From the NCBI GenBank assembly GCA_016928975.1, contig JAFGJR010000147.1:1-64000 (forward strand): a DNA stretch of 64,000 bases. The letters run 5' to 3'. The stretch's first letter is position 1. The number at the start of each line of letters is the position of its first letter. Below the pieces are notes generated by a model that was not told where the DNA came from, made no database searches, and worked only from the letters and a program-made list of their open reading frames with translations. Position numbers and translations under genes: made by a program. The stretch is from Sedimentisphaerales bacterium (GTDB lineage Bacteria > Planctomycetota > Phycisphaerae > Sedimentisphaerales > SG8-4). Below, in pieces: positions 45,175 through 52,433 of this stretch.

Positions 45175-45203
45175 ACTCGACAATCGGCATTGGAGATAGG
45201 ATT

Positions 45204-45410
45204 ATGAAATTCATCATCACCTTGTTTCAGGACGAAGACGGCGTCTTTGTCGCGGAATGCCCCTCCATCCCGGGTTGCATCAGCCAGGGTAAGACCGAGT
45301 CGGAAGCGGAGGCGAGCATTCGCGAGGCGATCAAGGAGTGCCTGGAAGTGCGCGCAGAGAAAGGAATGCCTTTGACAGTACGCACTCGTCAGGTAGAGGT
45401 GACCGTCTAA
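45204..45410 (+). CDS. hicB: HicB-family antitoxin (short form)
   Basis: 68 residues with the partial RNase-H-like fold of HicB: 'FIITLFQDEDGVFVAECPSI', 'PGCISQGKTESEAEASIREA' and 'IKECLEVRAEKG'. It lacks the C-terminal DNA-binding domain of longer HicB proteins, as many solitary or type-B members do. ATG 45204 has GGAGA upstream. The stop codon overlaps the hicA start (TAATG), the usual tight coupling of the pair. Confidence 0.88.
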   Translation: MKFIITLFQDEDGVFVAECPSIPGCISQGKTESEAEASIREAIKECLEVRAEKGMPLTVRTRQVEVTV

Positions 45411-45559
45411 TGCTTCCCGTGCCTGTCTTGAAGCCACGAGAGGTCGTCAGAGCATTCGAGAAACTCGGATGGGAGGTGGCACGCGGAACGCTACGAAGTC
45501 TCATCGCACGAGCGGGCCTGACGGTGGATGAATTCCTCGTCGCAGTGGAGAGTCGATGA
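45410..45559 (+). CDS. hicA: HicA-like toxin gene with its catalytic centre deleted
   Basis: Only 49 residues. The N-terminal part 'LKPREVVRAFEKLGWEVAR' and the C-terminal part 'GTLRSLIARAGLTVDEFL' are canonical HicA, but the 20-30 residues that normally lie between them, with the Gly-Ser-His of the active site and the beta strands that follow, are absent. Family members usually have a second EVA(R/K) just before GTLR, so the two flanks join as if recombination between these repeated codons had removed the centre in frame. The product should be unable to cleave RNA. It might still bind HicB. Confidence 0.75.
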   Translation: MLPVPVLKPREVVRAFEKLGWEVARGTLRSLIARAGLTVDEFLVAVESR

Positions 45560-45626
45560 GACAACGGGCTTCGAAGGGCGATATGGCCGGGTCAGCACCA
45601 GGCGCACCCTGATTGAGGAGACACAA

Positions 45627-47267
45627 ATGCATCACTGTAAGACAGTCTTGGTTCTGGGGATTCTGTTCATGGCGGGGGCTACGGGGCCACGGGCGGCTGG
45701 GGCCGTGACATTCTTGCGGACGCAGGGACAGGACATGGTGGATGAGAGCGGCAAGAACGTCCTGCTTCAGGGCGTGGGACTGGGCAACTGGCTGTTGCCG
45801 GAGGGCTATATGTGGCGGTTCATGGGCCAGGCGGACCGGCCGCGCCGGATCGAGAAGGCCGTCAGCGATCTGATCGGTCCGGAGAACGCGGCTCGTTTCT
45901 GGTCTGCGTTTCGCAAGAACTACATCGTGGAGGCTGACATCGCGCGGATAGCAGAGGTCGGGTTCAACTCCGTGCGACCCGCGCTGAATGCCCGCCTGTT
46001 TTTGACAGAAGGGGACAACGCCGTATACGTGGACGAGGGCTTCCAGTTGCTGGACGATCTGGTCCGTTGGTGTCGCAAGCACAACTTGTACGTGATCATC
46101 GATATGCACGGCGCGCCGGGCGGACAGACAGGGTCGAATATCGACGACAGCCCCAATGACCAGCCGGAGCTATTCACCGACAAGAGGAATCAGGACCGGC
46201 TGGTCGACCTGTGGGTCAAGATCGCAGGGCGCTACAAGGATGAGCCGGCCGTCGCAGCGTACGATCTTCTGAATGAGCCCCTGCCACAGCGCACCGGCGC
46301 CGCAGACAAGTACAAAGACCAGCTTGAGCCCTTGTACAAGCGCATCACCGCGGCGATCCGCGAGGTGGACAAGCGGCACATGATTACCCTGGAGGGTTGC
46401 GATTGGGCGAACGACTGGTCCGTATTCTCTGCGCCGTTCGATGGCAATGTCTTCTACCAGTTCCATTTCTATTGCTGGGACCGGCCGACGAAGCTCAACG
46501 ACATCAGCCGGTTCCTGGAGCACCGCAAGAGGCTCCACAACACCCCGGTCTGGGTAGGCGAGACCGGGGAGAAGGACAATGCGATCTACTGGGCGACGAC
46601 CCAGTACTTCGAGGCCAACAATATCGGCTGGTCGTTCTGGCCGTGGAAGAAGATGGACACGACGAACACGCCCTATTCGATCAAATCGCCGCCAGGGTGG
46701 GACGCCATTCGAGCCTACACGCGAGGCAGAGACAAGCCTCCTGCCGAAGAGGCCCAGAGGGCATTCGACCAGTTGCTCGAGAACATCAAGCTTGAGAACT
46801 GCGTGTATTTCCCCGACGTGGTGAACGCGATCTTTCGCCAGGTGCCGGGGAAAGTCGAGGCGGAGAACTACGGCCATGACGGGCCGAACGAGTCCTATTT
46901 CGTCAACGACATGACGCAGAAATCCAACTACTACCGGCCCTCCGAGCCCGTGCAGGTCGAGCAGATTACCAGCGGCAATCGCAGAAGTGCAGAGCAGGGG
47001 ATCACGTTGGCCGGGCGGGAGTGGACGGCCTACACGATTCGAAGTCAGTCAGCGAAGGACTATGCGCCGGTGATGAAGGCCAAGACCAGCGGCGGCCCCG
47101 CCGTAGTCGAACTGACCATGAATGACTCCACGCAGGACGTGACCGTAACTGGAACCGATTGGAGCGAAGTCCCGTTGAAGGCGATTCCGTTCACCCAGGG
47201 AACAAACCGGCTCAAGGTCCTCGTCAAGAGCGGCGCGGTGTCCCTCGACTGGGTCGCCTTCAACTGA
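45627..47267 (+). CDS. secreted GH5-like glycoside hydrolase with C-terminal carbohydrate-binding domain
   Basis: 546 residues with signal peptide ('MHHCKTVLVLGILFMAGATG'). The catalytic TIM barrel shows 'VLLQGVGLGNWLLPEGYMW', 'IAEVGFNSVRPALNARLF', 'YVIIDMHGAPGGQTGSN', acid/base Glu in 'AYDLLNEPLP', and nucleophile Glu in 'VWVGETGEKDN', the family 5 (cellulase/mannanase-type) pattern. After about residue 405 a jelly-roll module follows ('PGKVEAENYGHDGPNESYF' to 'VLVKSGAVSLDWVAFN'), matching CBM6/35-like domains. ATG 45627 has TTGAGGAG upstream. Substrate unknown, a plant- or algal-type beta-glucan is plausible. Confidence 0.88.
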   Translation: MHHCKTVLVLGILFMAGATGPRAAGAVTFLRTQGQDMVDESGKNVLLQGVGLGNWLLPEGYMWRFMGQADRPRRIEKAVSDLIGPENAARFWSAFRKNYIVEADIARIAEVGFNSVRPALNARLFLTEGDNAVYVDEGFQLLDDLVRWCRKHNLYVIIDMHGAPGGQTGSNIDDSPNDQPELFTDKRNQDRLVDLWVKIAGRYKDEPAVAAYDLLNEPLPQRTGAADKYKDQLEPLYKRITAAIREVDKRHMITLEGCDWANDWSVFSAPFDGNVFYQFHFYCWDRPTKLNDISRFLEHRKRLHNTPVWVGETGEKDNAIYWATTQYFEANNIGWSFWPWKKMDTTNTPYSIKSPPGWDAIRAYTRGRDKPPAEEAQRAFDQLLENIKLENCVYFPDVVNAIFRQVPGKVEAENYGHDGPNESYFVNDMTQKSNYYRPSEPVQVEQITSGNRRSAEQGITLAGREWTAYTIRSQSAKDYAPVMKAKTSGGPAVVELTMNDSTQDVTVTGTDWSEVPLKAIPFTQGTNRLKVLVKSGAVSLDWVAFN

Positions 47268-47280
47268 CGAGCACGCCGAC

Positions 47281-48489
47281 CTATCTCACCCGCAGTCGGG
47301 CGAAGCGGCGTTTGCCGACCTGCACGACCATGGCGTCACACGGGGTGACCTCGGTGTTGGCGTCGGCGGCTCTCTGGCCGTCAATGCTGACGCCGCCTTG
47401 CTGGACCATACGTTTGGCTTCCCCGCCGGTCTCGACCAGCCTGCACGTGGTCAGCAGGTTCTTGATGCTGATCGGCACCGCCGGCAGGGTAATCTCGGGC
47501 ATGTCCTCGGGCAGTTGGCCCTGGCCGAAGACCTTCTCGAACCCGGCGGCAGCGGCTTCGGCCGCCTGTGGGCCGTGGAACTGGGCGACGATCGTCTTGC
47601 CCAGCAGGACCTTCGCCTGTTTCGGATGCGTCTTGCCCGGATTTGTCAGCTCGGCGATCCGGTCCATCGGCAGGTCGGTCAGCAGCGTAAAGTAGTCCTC
47701 CATCATGTCGTCGGAGAGGCTCATGATCTTGCCGAACATATTGGAGGGCTCGTCCGTGACGCCGACATAGTTGCCCTTGGACTTGCTCATCTTCTCCCTG
47801 CCGTCGAGCCCGACGAGGATGGGCGTGGTGATGACGATCTGAGGAGGCTGGTTGTTGAGGCGCTGCAAGTCCCGGCCGACGAGGTTGTTGAACGTCTGGT
47901 CGGTGCCGCCCAGCTCGACATCGCTGCGAATCATGACGGAGTCGTAGCCCTGCATGAGCGGGTAGAGGAACTCGTGCACGCCGATCGGATCGCCTTTCTT
48001 GTAGCGGATCGCGAACGTGTCGCGTTCGAGCATCCGTGCAACGGTCATCGCGCTGGCCAGGCGGATAATGTCGGCCAGGCGCAGATCGGCGAGCCATTCG
48101 CTGTTGTGACGGACTTCGAGTTTCTCGGGTTTTGTATCGAGAATCTTGCCGGCCTGCTCGAAGTAGGTCTTGGCATTTCGCTCGATCTGTTCGGGCGAGA
48201 GCATGGGCCGCGTGGTGTTCTGGCCGGTGGGGTCGCCGATGCGGGCAGTGTAGTCGCCGATGATGAGCACGGCCTTGTGGCCGAGGTCCTGGAATTGTCG
48301 CATCTTGCGCAGGACGACCGTGTGACCGAGGTGGATATCAGGGCTGGTCGGGTCCAGGCCGAGCTTGACTCGCAGAGGCCGGCCGGCCCTTGCGGCGTCC
48401 GCCAAACGCTGGGCCAATTCCGGCTCCGTGAAAACCTCCACCGTGCCACGCTTCAATTGGTTCACTTGTTCCGGTATCGTCATGCTCAT
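47281..48489 (-). CDS. tyrS: tyrosyl-tRNA synthetase
   Basis: 402 residues. Class-I signature 'SPDIHLGHTVVLRKMRQF' (HLGH) and 'GREKMSKSKGNYVG' (KMSKS) are intact; 'EFLYPLMQGYDSVMIRSDVE' and 'LGGTDQTFNNL' are typical of TyrRS. The C-terminal S4-like domain ('GGEAKRMVQQGGVSIDGQR') binds the tRNA. Charges tRNA-Tyr in the cytoplasm (EC 6.1.1.1). Start ATG 48489, or 48483 for a second Met; ribosome site weak. Its leader contains a REP-like double hairpin. Confidence 0.97.
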   Translation of the reverse strand: MSMTIPEQVNQLKRGTVEVFTEPELAQRLADAARAGRPLRVKLGLDPTSPDIHLGHTVVLRKMRQFQDLGHKAVLIIGDYTARIGDPTGQNTTRPMLSPEQIERNAKTYFEQAGKILDTKPEKLEVRHNSEWLADLRLADIIRLASAMTVARMLERDTFAIRYKKGDPIGVHEFLYPLMQGYDSVMIRSDVELGGTDQTFNNLVGRDLQRLNNQPPQIVITTPILVGLDGREKMSKSKGNYVGVTDEPSNMFGKIMSLSDDMMEDYFTLLTDLPMDRIAELTNPGKTHPKQAKVLLGKTIVAQFHGPQAAEAAAAGFEKVFGQGQLPEDMPEITLPAVPISIKNLLTTCRLVETGGEAKRMVQQGGVSIDGQRAADANTEVTPCDAMVVQVGKRRFARLRVR

Positions 48490-48502
48490 GGGCCCATCTC
48501 TA

Positions 48503-48558
48503 GTAGCATGGGCGTCTCGCCCATGAATTGAGGGTCACGGGCAAGATGCCCGTGCTAC
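48503..48558 (-). repeat. REP-like double hairpin in the tyrS leader
   Basis: Two related palindromes, CATGGGCG-TCT-CGCCCATG (48507-48525) and CACGGGCA-AGA-TGCCCGTG (48536-48554), lie in inverted orientation 10 bases apart, with GTAGC and GCTAC at the outer ends. Reverse-complementing the second gives the same unit as the first except at two stem pairs, both changed so that pairing is kept (T-A to C-G, G-C to A-T). This is the form of a REPIN-type element. It lies between the tyrS promoter and start codon, so it would be transcribed. Confidence 0.75.
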
Positions 48559-48567
48559 GTGGGCTGG

Positions 48568-48597
48568 ATTATATGCGAGTCCGACCCCGCTTGGCAA
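48568..48597 (-). promoter_or_regulatory. predicted tyrS promoter
   Basis: Minus-strand TTGCCA (48592-48597), 18-base spacer, consensus TATAAT (48568-48573). Transcription would start near 48561, at the edge of the double hairpin. Confidence 0.7.
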
Positions 48598-49200
48598 GGG
48601 CCAAGAGCCGGCAATACATCCTTGACGGGCGAGCGTAGACACAGGGCTTCGGCGTCAGTGACGGCAGGTGCGCCGGGACGGAGGCCGTGCGGGCGCGAGT
48701 GTGCCGTTTCAGCGGTGAACTGGTAAGACGCGGCGAACTGCTGCTGTCGCCGGATCAAGCTGCTTGCGAAGGTTCAGCACAGGGCCAGGTAGCTGGCAAT
48801 CGCGAGGATCAGGATGCGCTTCTTGGGGGATATGAACGGCACCCACATGCTGTAGTAAAACCTTGCCATACTCTGTTATCTGCCCCCGAGTGATTTTTCT
48901 ACTTCTGACAACGCCCGTATTATCTCAAAAAGGAGGCGGCGATGCAAGAAAAAAACACGTAGCCGGACCGTAAGTCATTGATATGCAGATATTTACAGAT
49001 TTCCGGATTGTCGCGGAATCTCGCGAAGGAGCCGGTGGGGGGGCCTGTTTCAGAGGCAACTTCAGGCCTTTTACCGGGCGAAAACCGAGTCCCGGTTTCG
49101 TCAATCGGCGGTTACGGCCTCATGCGCCGCCGCGGATGGAGAGTCGGTATCCACTGGTCTCGATAGCACAGGGGCTCCCCGGCGGCCGTAATATTTTCGT
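48598..49200. other. tyrS-tatA divergent intergenic region
   Basis: About 600 bases without a supported gene. Minus strand 48774-48869 could encode a 31-residue hydrophobic peptide (begins MARFYYSMWVPF) that stops at TGA, after which the frame stays open for over 70 codons, possibly a decayed small gene. Plus strand 48942-48962 has an excellent AAAAAGGAGG ribosome site followed by a six-codon ORF (MQEKNT). An AAACCG/CGGTTT hairpin sits at 49082-49098 without a T run. Confidence 0.35.
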
Positions 49201-49229
49201 TTGACGCTCCACTCGGTGGCTACTACACT
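49201..49229 (+). promoter_or_regulatory. predicted tatAC promoter
   Basis: TTGACG (49201-49206), 17-base spacer, TACACT (49224-49229); leader of about 108 bases before the tatA ATG. Confidence 0.55.
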
Positions 49230-49343
49230 GTGAGAGTGTTCGTTTTTGGCGCTGTCAGGGCGTCGCGAAGGCGTTGAAGCAGCGGGACACGGAATCCTTT
49301 AGTATTGGCGTCTCAGGACGCGACAGCCTCATAGGAGAACACA

Positions 49344-49616
49344 ATGGTTGGATCGACACAGCACGTAATGGCATTTCTGAGCATGCCCGGACACACGGAA
49401 TGGCTGATCATTCTCGTGATCGCCCTTTTGATCTTCGGCAAGCGCCTGCCGGAGCTCGCGCGCAGCGTGGGAAAGAGCCTGACGGAATTCAAGAAGGGTA
49501 TCAACGAGGCCAAGGAATCCACCGATGAGGTGGTGGACGACGTCAAGAAGATCAAGAACGATGTCGTAGACGACGCCGAGCAGGCCACGGGTCTGAAAGA
49601 CACGAACGAGAAATAG
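49344..49616 (+). CDS. tatA: twin-arginine translocase subunit TatA/TatB
   Basis: 90 residues. The single membrane helix 'EWLIILVIALLIFGKRLPEL' with the conserved FGxxxLPEL turn, an amphipathic helix ('ARSVGKSLTEFKKGINEAKE') and a charged C-terminal tail are typical. Length fits TatA rather than the longer TatB. Forms the pore part of the Tat pathway that exports folded proteins. Followed 39 bases later by tatC. ATG 49344 has AGGAG upstream. Confidence 0.93.
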   Translation: MVGSTQHVMAFLSMPGHTEWLIILVIALLIFGKRLPELARSVGKSLTEFKKGINEAKESTDEVVDDVKKIKNDVVDDAEQATGLKDTNEK

Positions 49617-49655
49617 GCGTCCGCCAGTCGATTCCATTTCCTTCTGTCCATTGCC

Positions 49656-51218
49656 ATGGCGAAGACGCGAAGAAACCGCAATCCTGTCGACTGCACAATG
49701 AGTCTGGGCGACCACCTGGAGGAGCTTCGCGCCAGGCTGATCCTGGCCATCCTCGGTCTGTTGCTCGGCACTGTCGTCAGCCTGGCCTTCGGCACGCGCA
49801 TCCTCACTTTCATCGAGGACCCCTATGTCCGGACGATGAGCAAGCGCCTCGCCGAGAAAGAAAGGCCCCGCGTGAAGTCCGAAATGGCCGACTTTGCCGA
49901 GCTGTTCTTCACGAATCTCACCCGGCACTTGGTCGCTGACCCCAACGCTCCGAACATCGATCCGAACCTGATTGCCTTTGTGAAGAATGTATCGATGGAG
50001 ACGGTAGATGCCTGGGTCGACAAGACGCAGGGACCGGGCAGTCGTGGGCTGCCCTACGATGCGCAGTTGACGGTCCTCGCGCCGGCGGACGCCTTCGTCG
50101 CGTATCTGAAGGTCTCTCTGATCGCCGGCCTGATTCTCTCGTCGCCGTGGGTCTTCTACCAGATCTGGATGTTCGTGGCCGCCGGCCTGTACGAGAACGA
50201 GCGCAAGTACATTCACACGGCGATTCCCTTCTCGACGGCCCTGTTCATCATCGGGGCGCTCTTCTTTCTCTTCATTATTGCTCGTCTTACGCTGGGCTTC
50301 TTCCTCAGCTTCGGCGATGTCGTCGGTGTCACGGCCAACTGGACGTTGCAGAAATACATCTCCTTCGTCACGACTCTGATGCTGGTCTTCGGTATCGCCT
50401 TTCAGACGCCGATCGCGGTGCTCATCCTTGTGCGCGCGCACCTGGTCTCCATACGGACGCTTCGCCGCAGCCGCAAGTACGTGATCCTGGGTCTGGCGTT
50501 CCTGGCGGCCGTGGCCACGCCACCTGACGTGGTATCAATGGTTTCACTGCTGGTTCCCCTGTACGGCCTGTACGAGCTCGGCATCATCCTGGCTGGTTTT
50601 GCCGACAAGAAAGCCAGAGAGGGGCAAGCCTCCGCAAGCGCGACCGGCGATAGCGGACGCTCCGTGAAGAAGCGTTCGATCTCGATATTCCTGGCGGCGA
50701 TCTTGGGGATCGGCGTTGTCTGGGTTGTGCTGACCTTCCTGTACGCGGGGCCGCCGTCGATGCCGTCGTATGCCTTCCTGGCAGGTCGGAACCATGTGGA
50801 GCGTGAGAGGATTGACACCCGAACATGGCCGAGCGCCAGGGTGTGGCGAGACACGTACTCGTTCGCCGGGGATTTCAACAACGTGTGCGCCAGGGCTCGG
50901 ACTGAACTGTGGGGCCTCGGCTTCGTGGACTTGGGTCTTCGCGGCGAAGCCCCTCGCACACGGGAATATGAGCGTCGCACCGCGAGCGGAGACCCCCTCG
51001 TGACGGTCCGCATCTGCGAGGATTCCGAGTTCGTCCGGGACGCCAAAGCGCCGCAGGCGAGCCGGCAGGCGAAGCCTGGATCGGTCACTGTGGATGTCAT
51101 TGTGACAGATCGGAGCTTGCGGCTGTGGAAGGACCTGAAGGGCAATCCGGTGGGGCTGCTGCGTCGCGTGGGCCTCCTTAAGAACCACCGAGGACCGACA
51201 ACACTTCCGGGCAAGTGA
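49656..51218 (+). CDS. tatC: twin-arginine translocase subunit TatC, enlarged
   Basis: 520 residues, about twice the normal length. TatC landmarks are present: 'MSLGDHLEELRARLILAILG', 'ILSSPWVFYQIWMFVAAGLY', 'ERKYIHTAIPFSTALFIIG', 'LQKYISFVTTLMLVFGIAFQ' and 'FLAAVATPPDVVSMVSLLVP'. Two additions: the first periplasmic loop is expanded by some 65 residues (about 55-140), and after the usual six helices there is a seventh membrane segment (about 339-361, 'ISIFLAAILGIGVVWVVLTF') with an extra C-terminal domain of about 150 residues. It forms the twin-arginine signal receptor. ATG 49656 would start the protein; the ribosome site is weak. Its stop codon abuts that of the convergent gene. Confidence 0.9.
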   Translation: MAKTRRNRNPVDCTMSLGDHLEELRARLILAILGLLLGTVVSLAFGTRILTFIEDPYVRTMSKRLAEKERPRVKSEMADFAELFFTNLTRHLVADPNAPNIDPNLIAFVKNVSMETVDAWVDKTQGPGSRGLPYDAQLTVLAPADAFVAYLKVSLIAGLILSSPWVFYQIWMFVAAGLYENERKYIHTAIPFSTALFIIGALFFLFIIARLTLGFFLSFGDVVGVTANWTLQKYISFVTTLMLVFGIAFQTPIAVLILVRAHLVSIRTLRRSRKYVILGLAFLAAVATPPDVVSMVSLLVPLYGLYELGIILAGFADKKAREGQASASATGDSGRSVKKRSISIFLAAILGIGVVWVVLTFLYAGPPSMPSYAFLAGRNHVERERIDTRTWPSARVWRDTYSFAGDFNNVCARARTELWGLGFVDLGLRGEAPRTREYERRTASGDPLVTVRICEDSEFVRDAKAPQASRQAKPGSVTVDVIVTDRSLRLWKDLKGNPVGLLRRVGLLKNHRGPTTLPGK

Positions 51219-52433
51219 TCACAGGCATTGCCGGACTCGGACAGCCTCCAGGGCGGCCAACAGCGACGAGAGCTGGATGGCGGTCTTGTACATGATGACG
51301 TCTTCGCTCGGCGTGGTGCCTTCCCGGAGTGAGGTTTCCGGCACGGCCAGGAGGATTCTGTGCCGGCGGAACTGGCGGAGGGTCTCTCGCTTGGCGGCGA
51401 GGTACTCCGGTGTCCAGAAGCCTACGATCTCCAGAAGCACCTCCGTGCCGTCGTCGTGGCGGAAGGTGAAATCGGGAACGAACGTCTTCTGGCGGTCGCA
51501 GAGGATGCGGCCTTCGCGGATCAGTTGCCAGCCATCTCGCCGCGGCCCGAATTTCCTCGCAAACGATTCCTCCAGAGCCGAGTCGAACTCCTCTGCTGGC
51601 GGCAGGTGGCTTGTGAAGCCGTCCCTGGCCGAGACGGCCAGTCGTGCGTGACTCTTCCAGGGGGTCTGCACGACCGCCTCCATCGTCCATCCTTTGCAGG
51701 CCAGCAAGGCTGGCAGGAATTTCGCGAAATCCACGCCGTAACGCCGGGTCTCACGCAGGACCGAGACCGGGCCCGTGAAGGTGATTCGATACGCCGACGG
51801 GCCTGTTCGCACGATCTCATGCAGCAGCCGGGCGAATTTGGCGTAGCGGACGATGGTCTTGAGGTCCTCGCCGGCGGTGACGGTCACGCTCTCAGCCTGG
51901 TAGAGTGTCGCTTGGAGCTGCGCCACGTTATAGCGGGACAGAAAGGACACCGCGTTCGGGTAGCCGGCGAAATCCTCAAGCGTCTGGAACGCCATCACGT
52001 CCGCGTACAGAGCACGCTCGATCTGTTCCCACGGCGTGCCGAGCTCGCTGGCGATCTGTGCCTTCGCTGTCTCTTCCTCATGCTCGAAGAGTCGGTCGGG
52101 TTGTCGAACGAGCGGGTGAAGGTGAGCGGCCCGACAGAAGACGTCCAGCCGCAGTTTCGCCGATTGGCCGGACGGATCGCTCGCGAACGTGCTCGCGTCG
52201 TCGAGGAGCTTGCAGAAGGCCTGGATGCGCCGGATCGGGCAATCGGGTTCTTCTGCGAGCACGGCTTCGATGTCCCGGTGCAGCCAGCGACGCTGACGGC
52301 CCATGCCCTCGCGATAGATGGCGAGCATTCGCTCGGCGTGATCGATATAGTGCCGATGCGCGTTCTGCGTCAGCCGGTCGGGGATGGCCCGGCCCGCTCT
52401 ATACTCGATGACGACGTGCTCGCTCGTAAGCAT
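51219..52433 (-). CDS. DUF790 nuclease (Bax1-like)
   Basis: 404 residues. Matches the DUF790 family: an all-helical N-terminus, and at the C-terminus a PD-(D/E)xK-type nuclease core, 'TFVPDFTFRHDDGTEVLLEI' with Asp-x(n)-Glu, followed by 'GFWTPEYLAAKRETLRQF'. In archaea DUF790 is Bax1, a DNA nuclease that partners the XPB helicase in repair. Here the gene overlaps the 3' end of an XPB-like helicase gene by 35 bases, the same pairing. ATG 52433 has GAGGCGAAG upstream. Confidence 0.85.
   Translation of the reverse strand: MLTSEHVVIEYRAGRAIPDRLTQNAHRHYIDHAERMLAIYREGMGRQRRWLHRDIEAVLAEEPDCPIRRIQAFCKLLDDASTFASDPSGQSAKLRLDVFCRAAHLHPLVRQPDRLFEHEEETAKAQIASELGTPWEQIERALYADVMAFQTLEDFAGYPNAVSFLSRYNVAQLQATLYQAESVTVTAGEDLKTIVRYAKFARLLHEIVRTGPSAYRITFTGPVSVLRETRRYGVDFAKFLPALLACKGWTMEAVVQTPWKSHARLAVSARDGFTSHLPPAEEFDSALEESFARKFGPRRDGWQLIREGRILCDRQKTFVPDFTFRHDDGTEVLLEIVGFWTPEYLAAKRETLRQFRRHRILLAVPETSLREGTTPSEDVIMYKTAIQLSSLLAALEAVRVRQCL

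Noticed and set aside
49082..49098. AAACCG/CGGTTT hairpin as terminator
   Set aside because: No T run follows on either strand and the stem is only six pairs.
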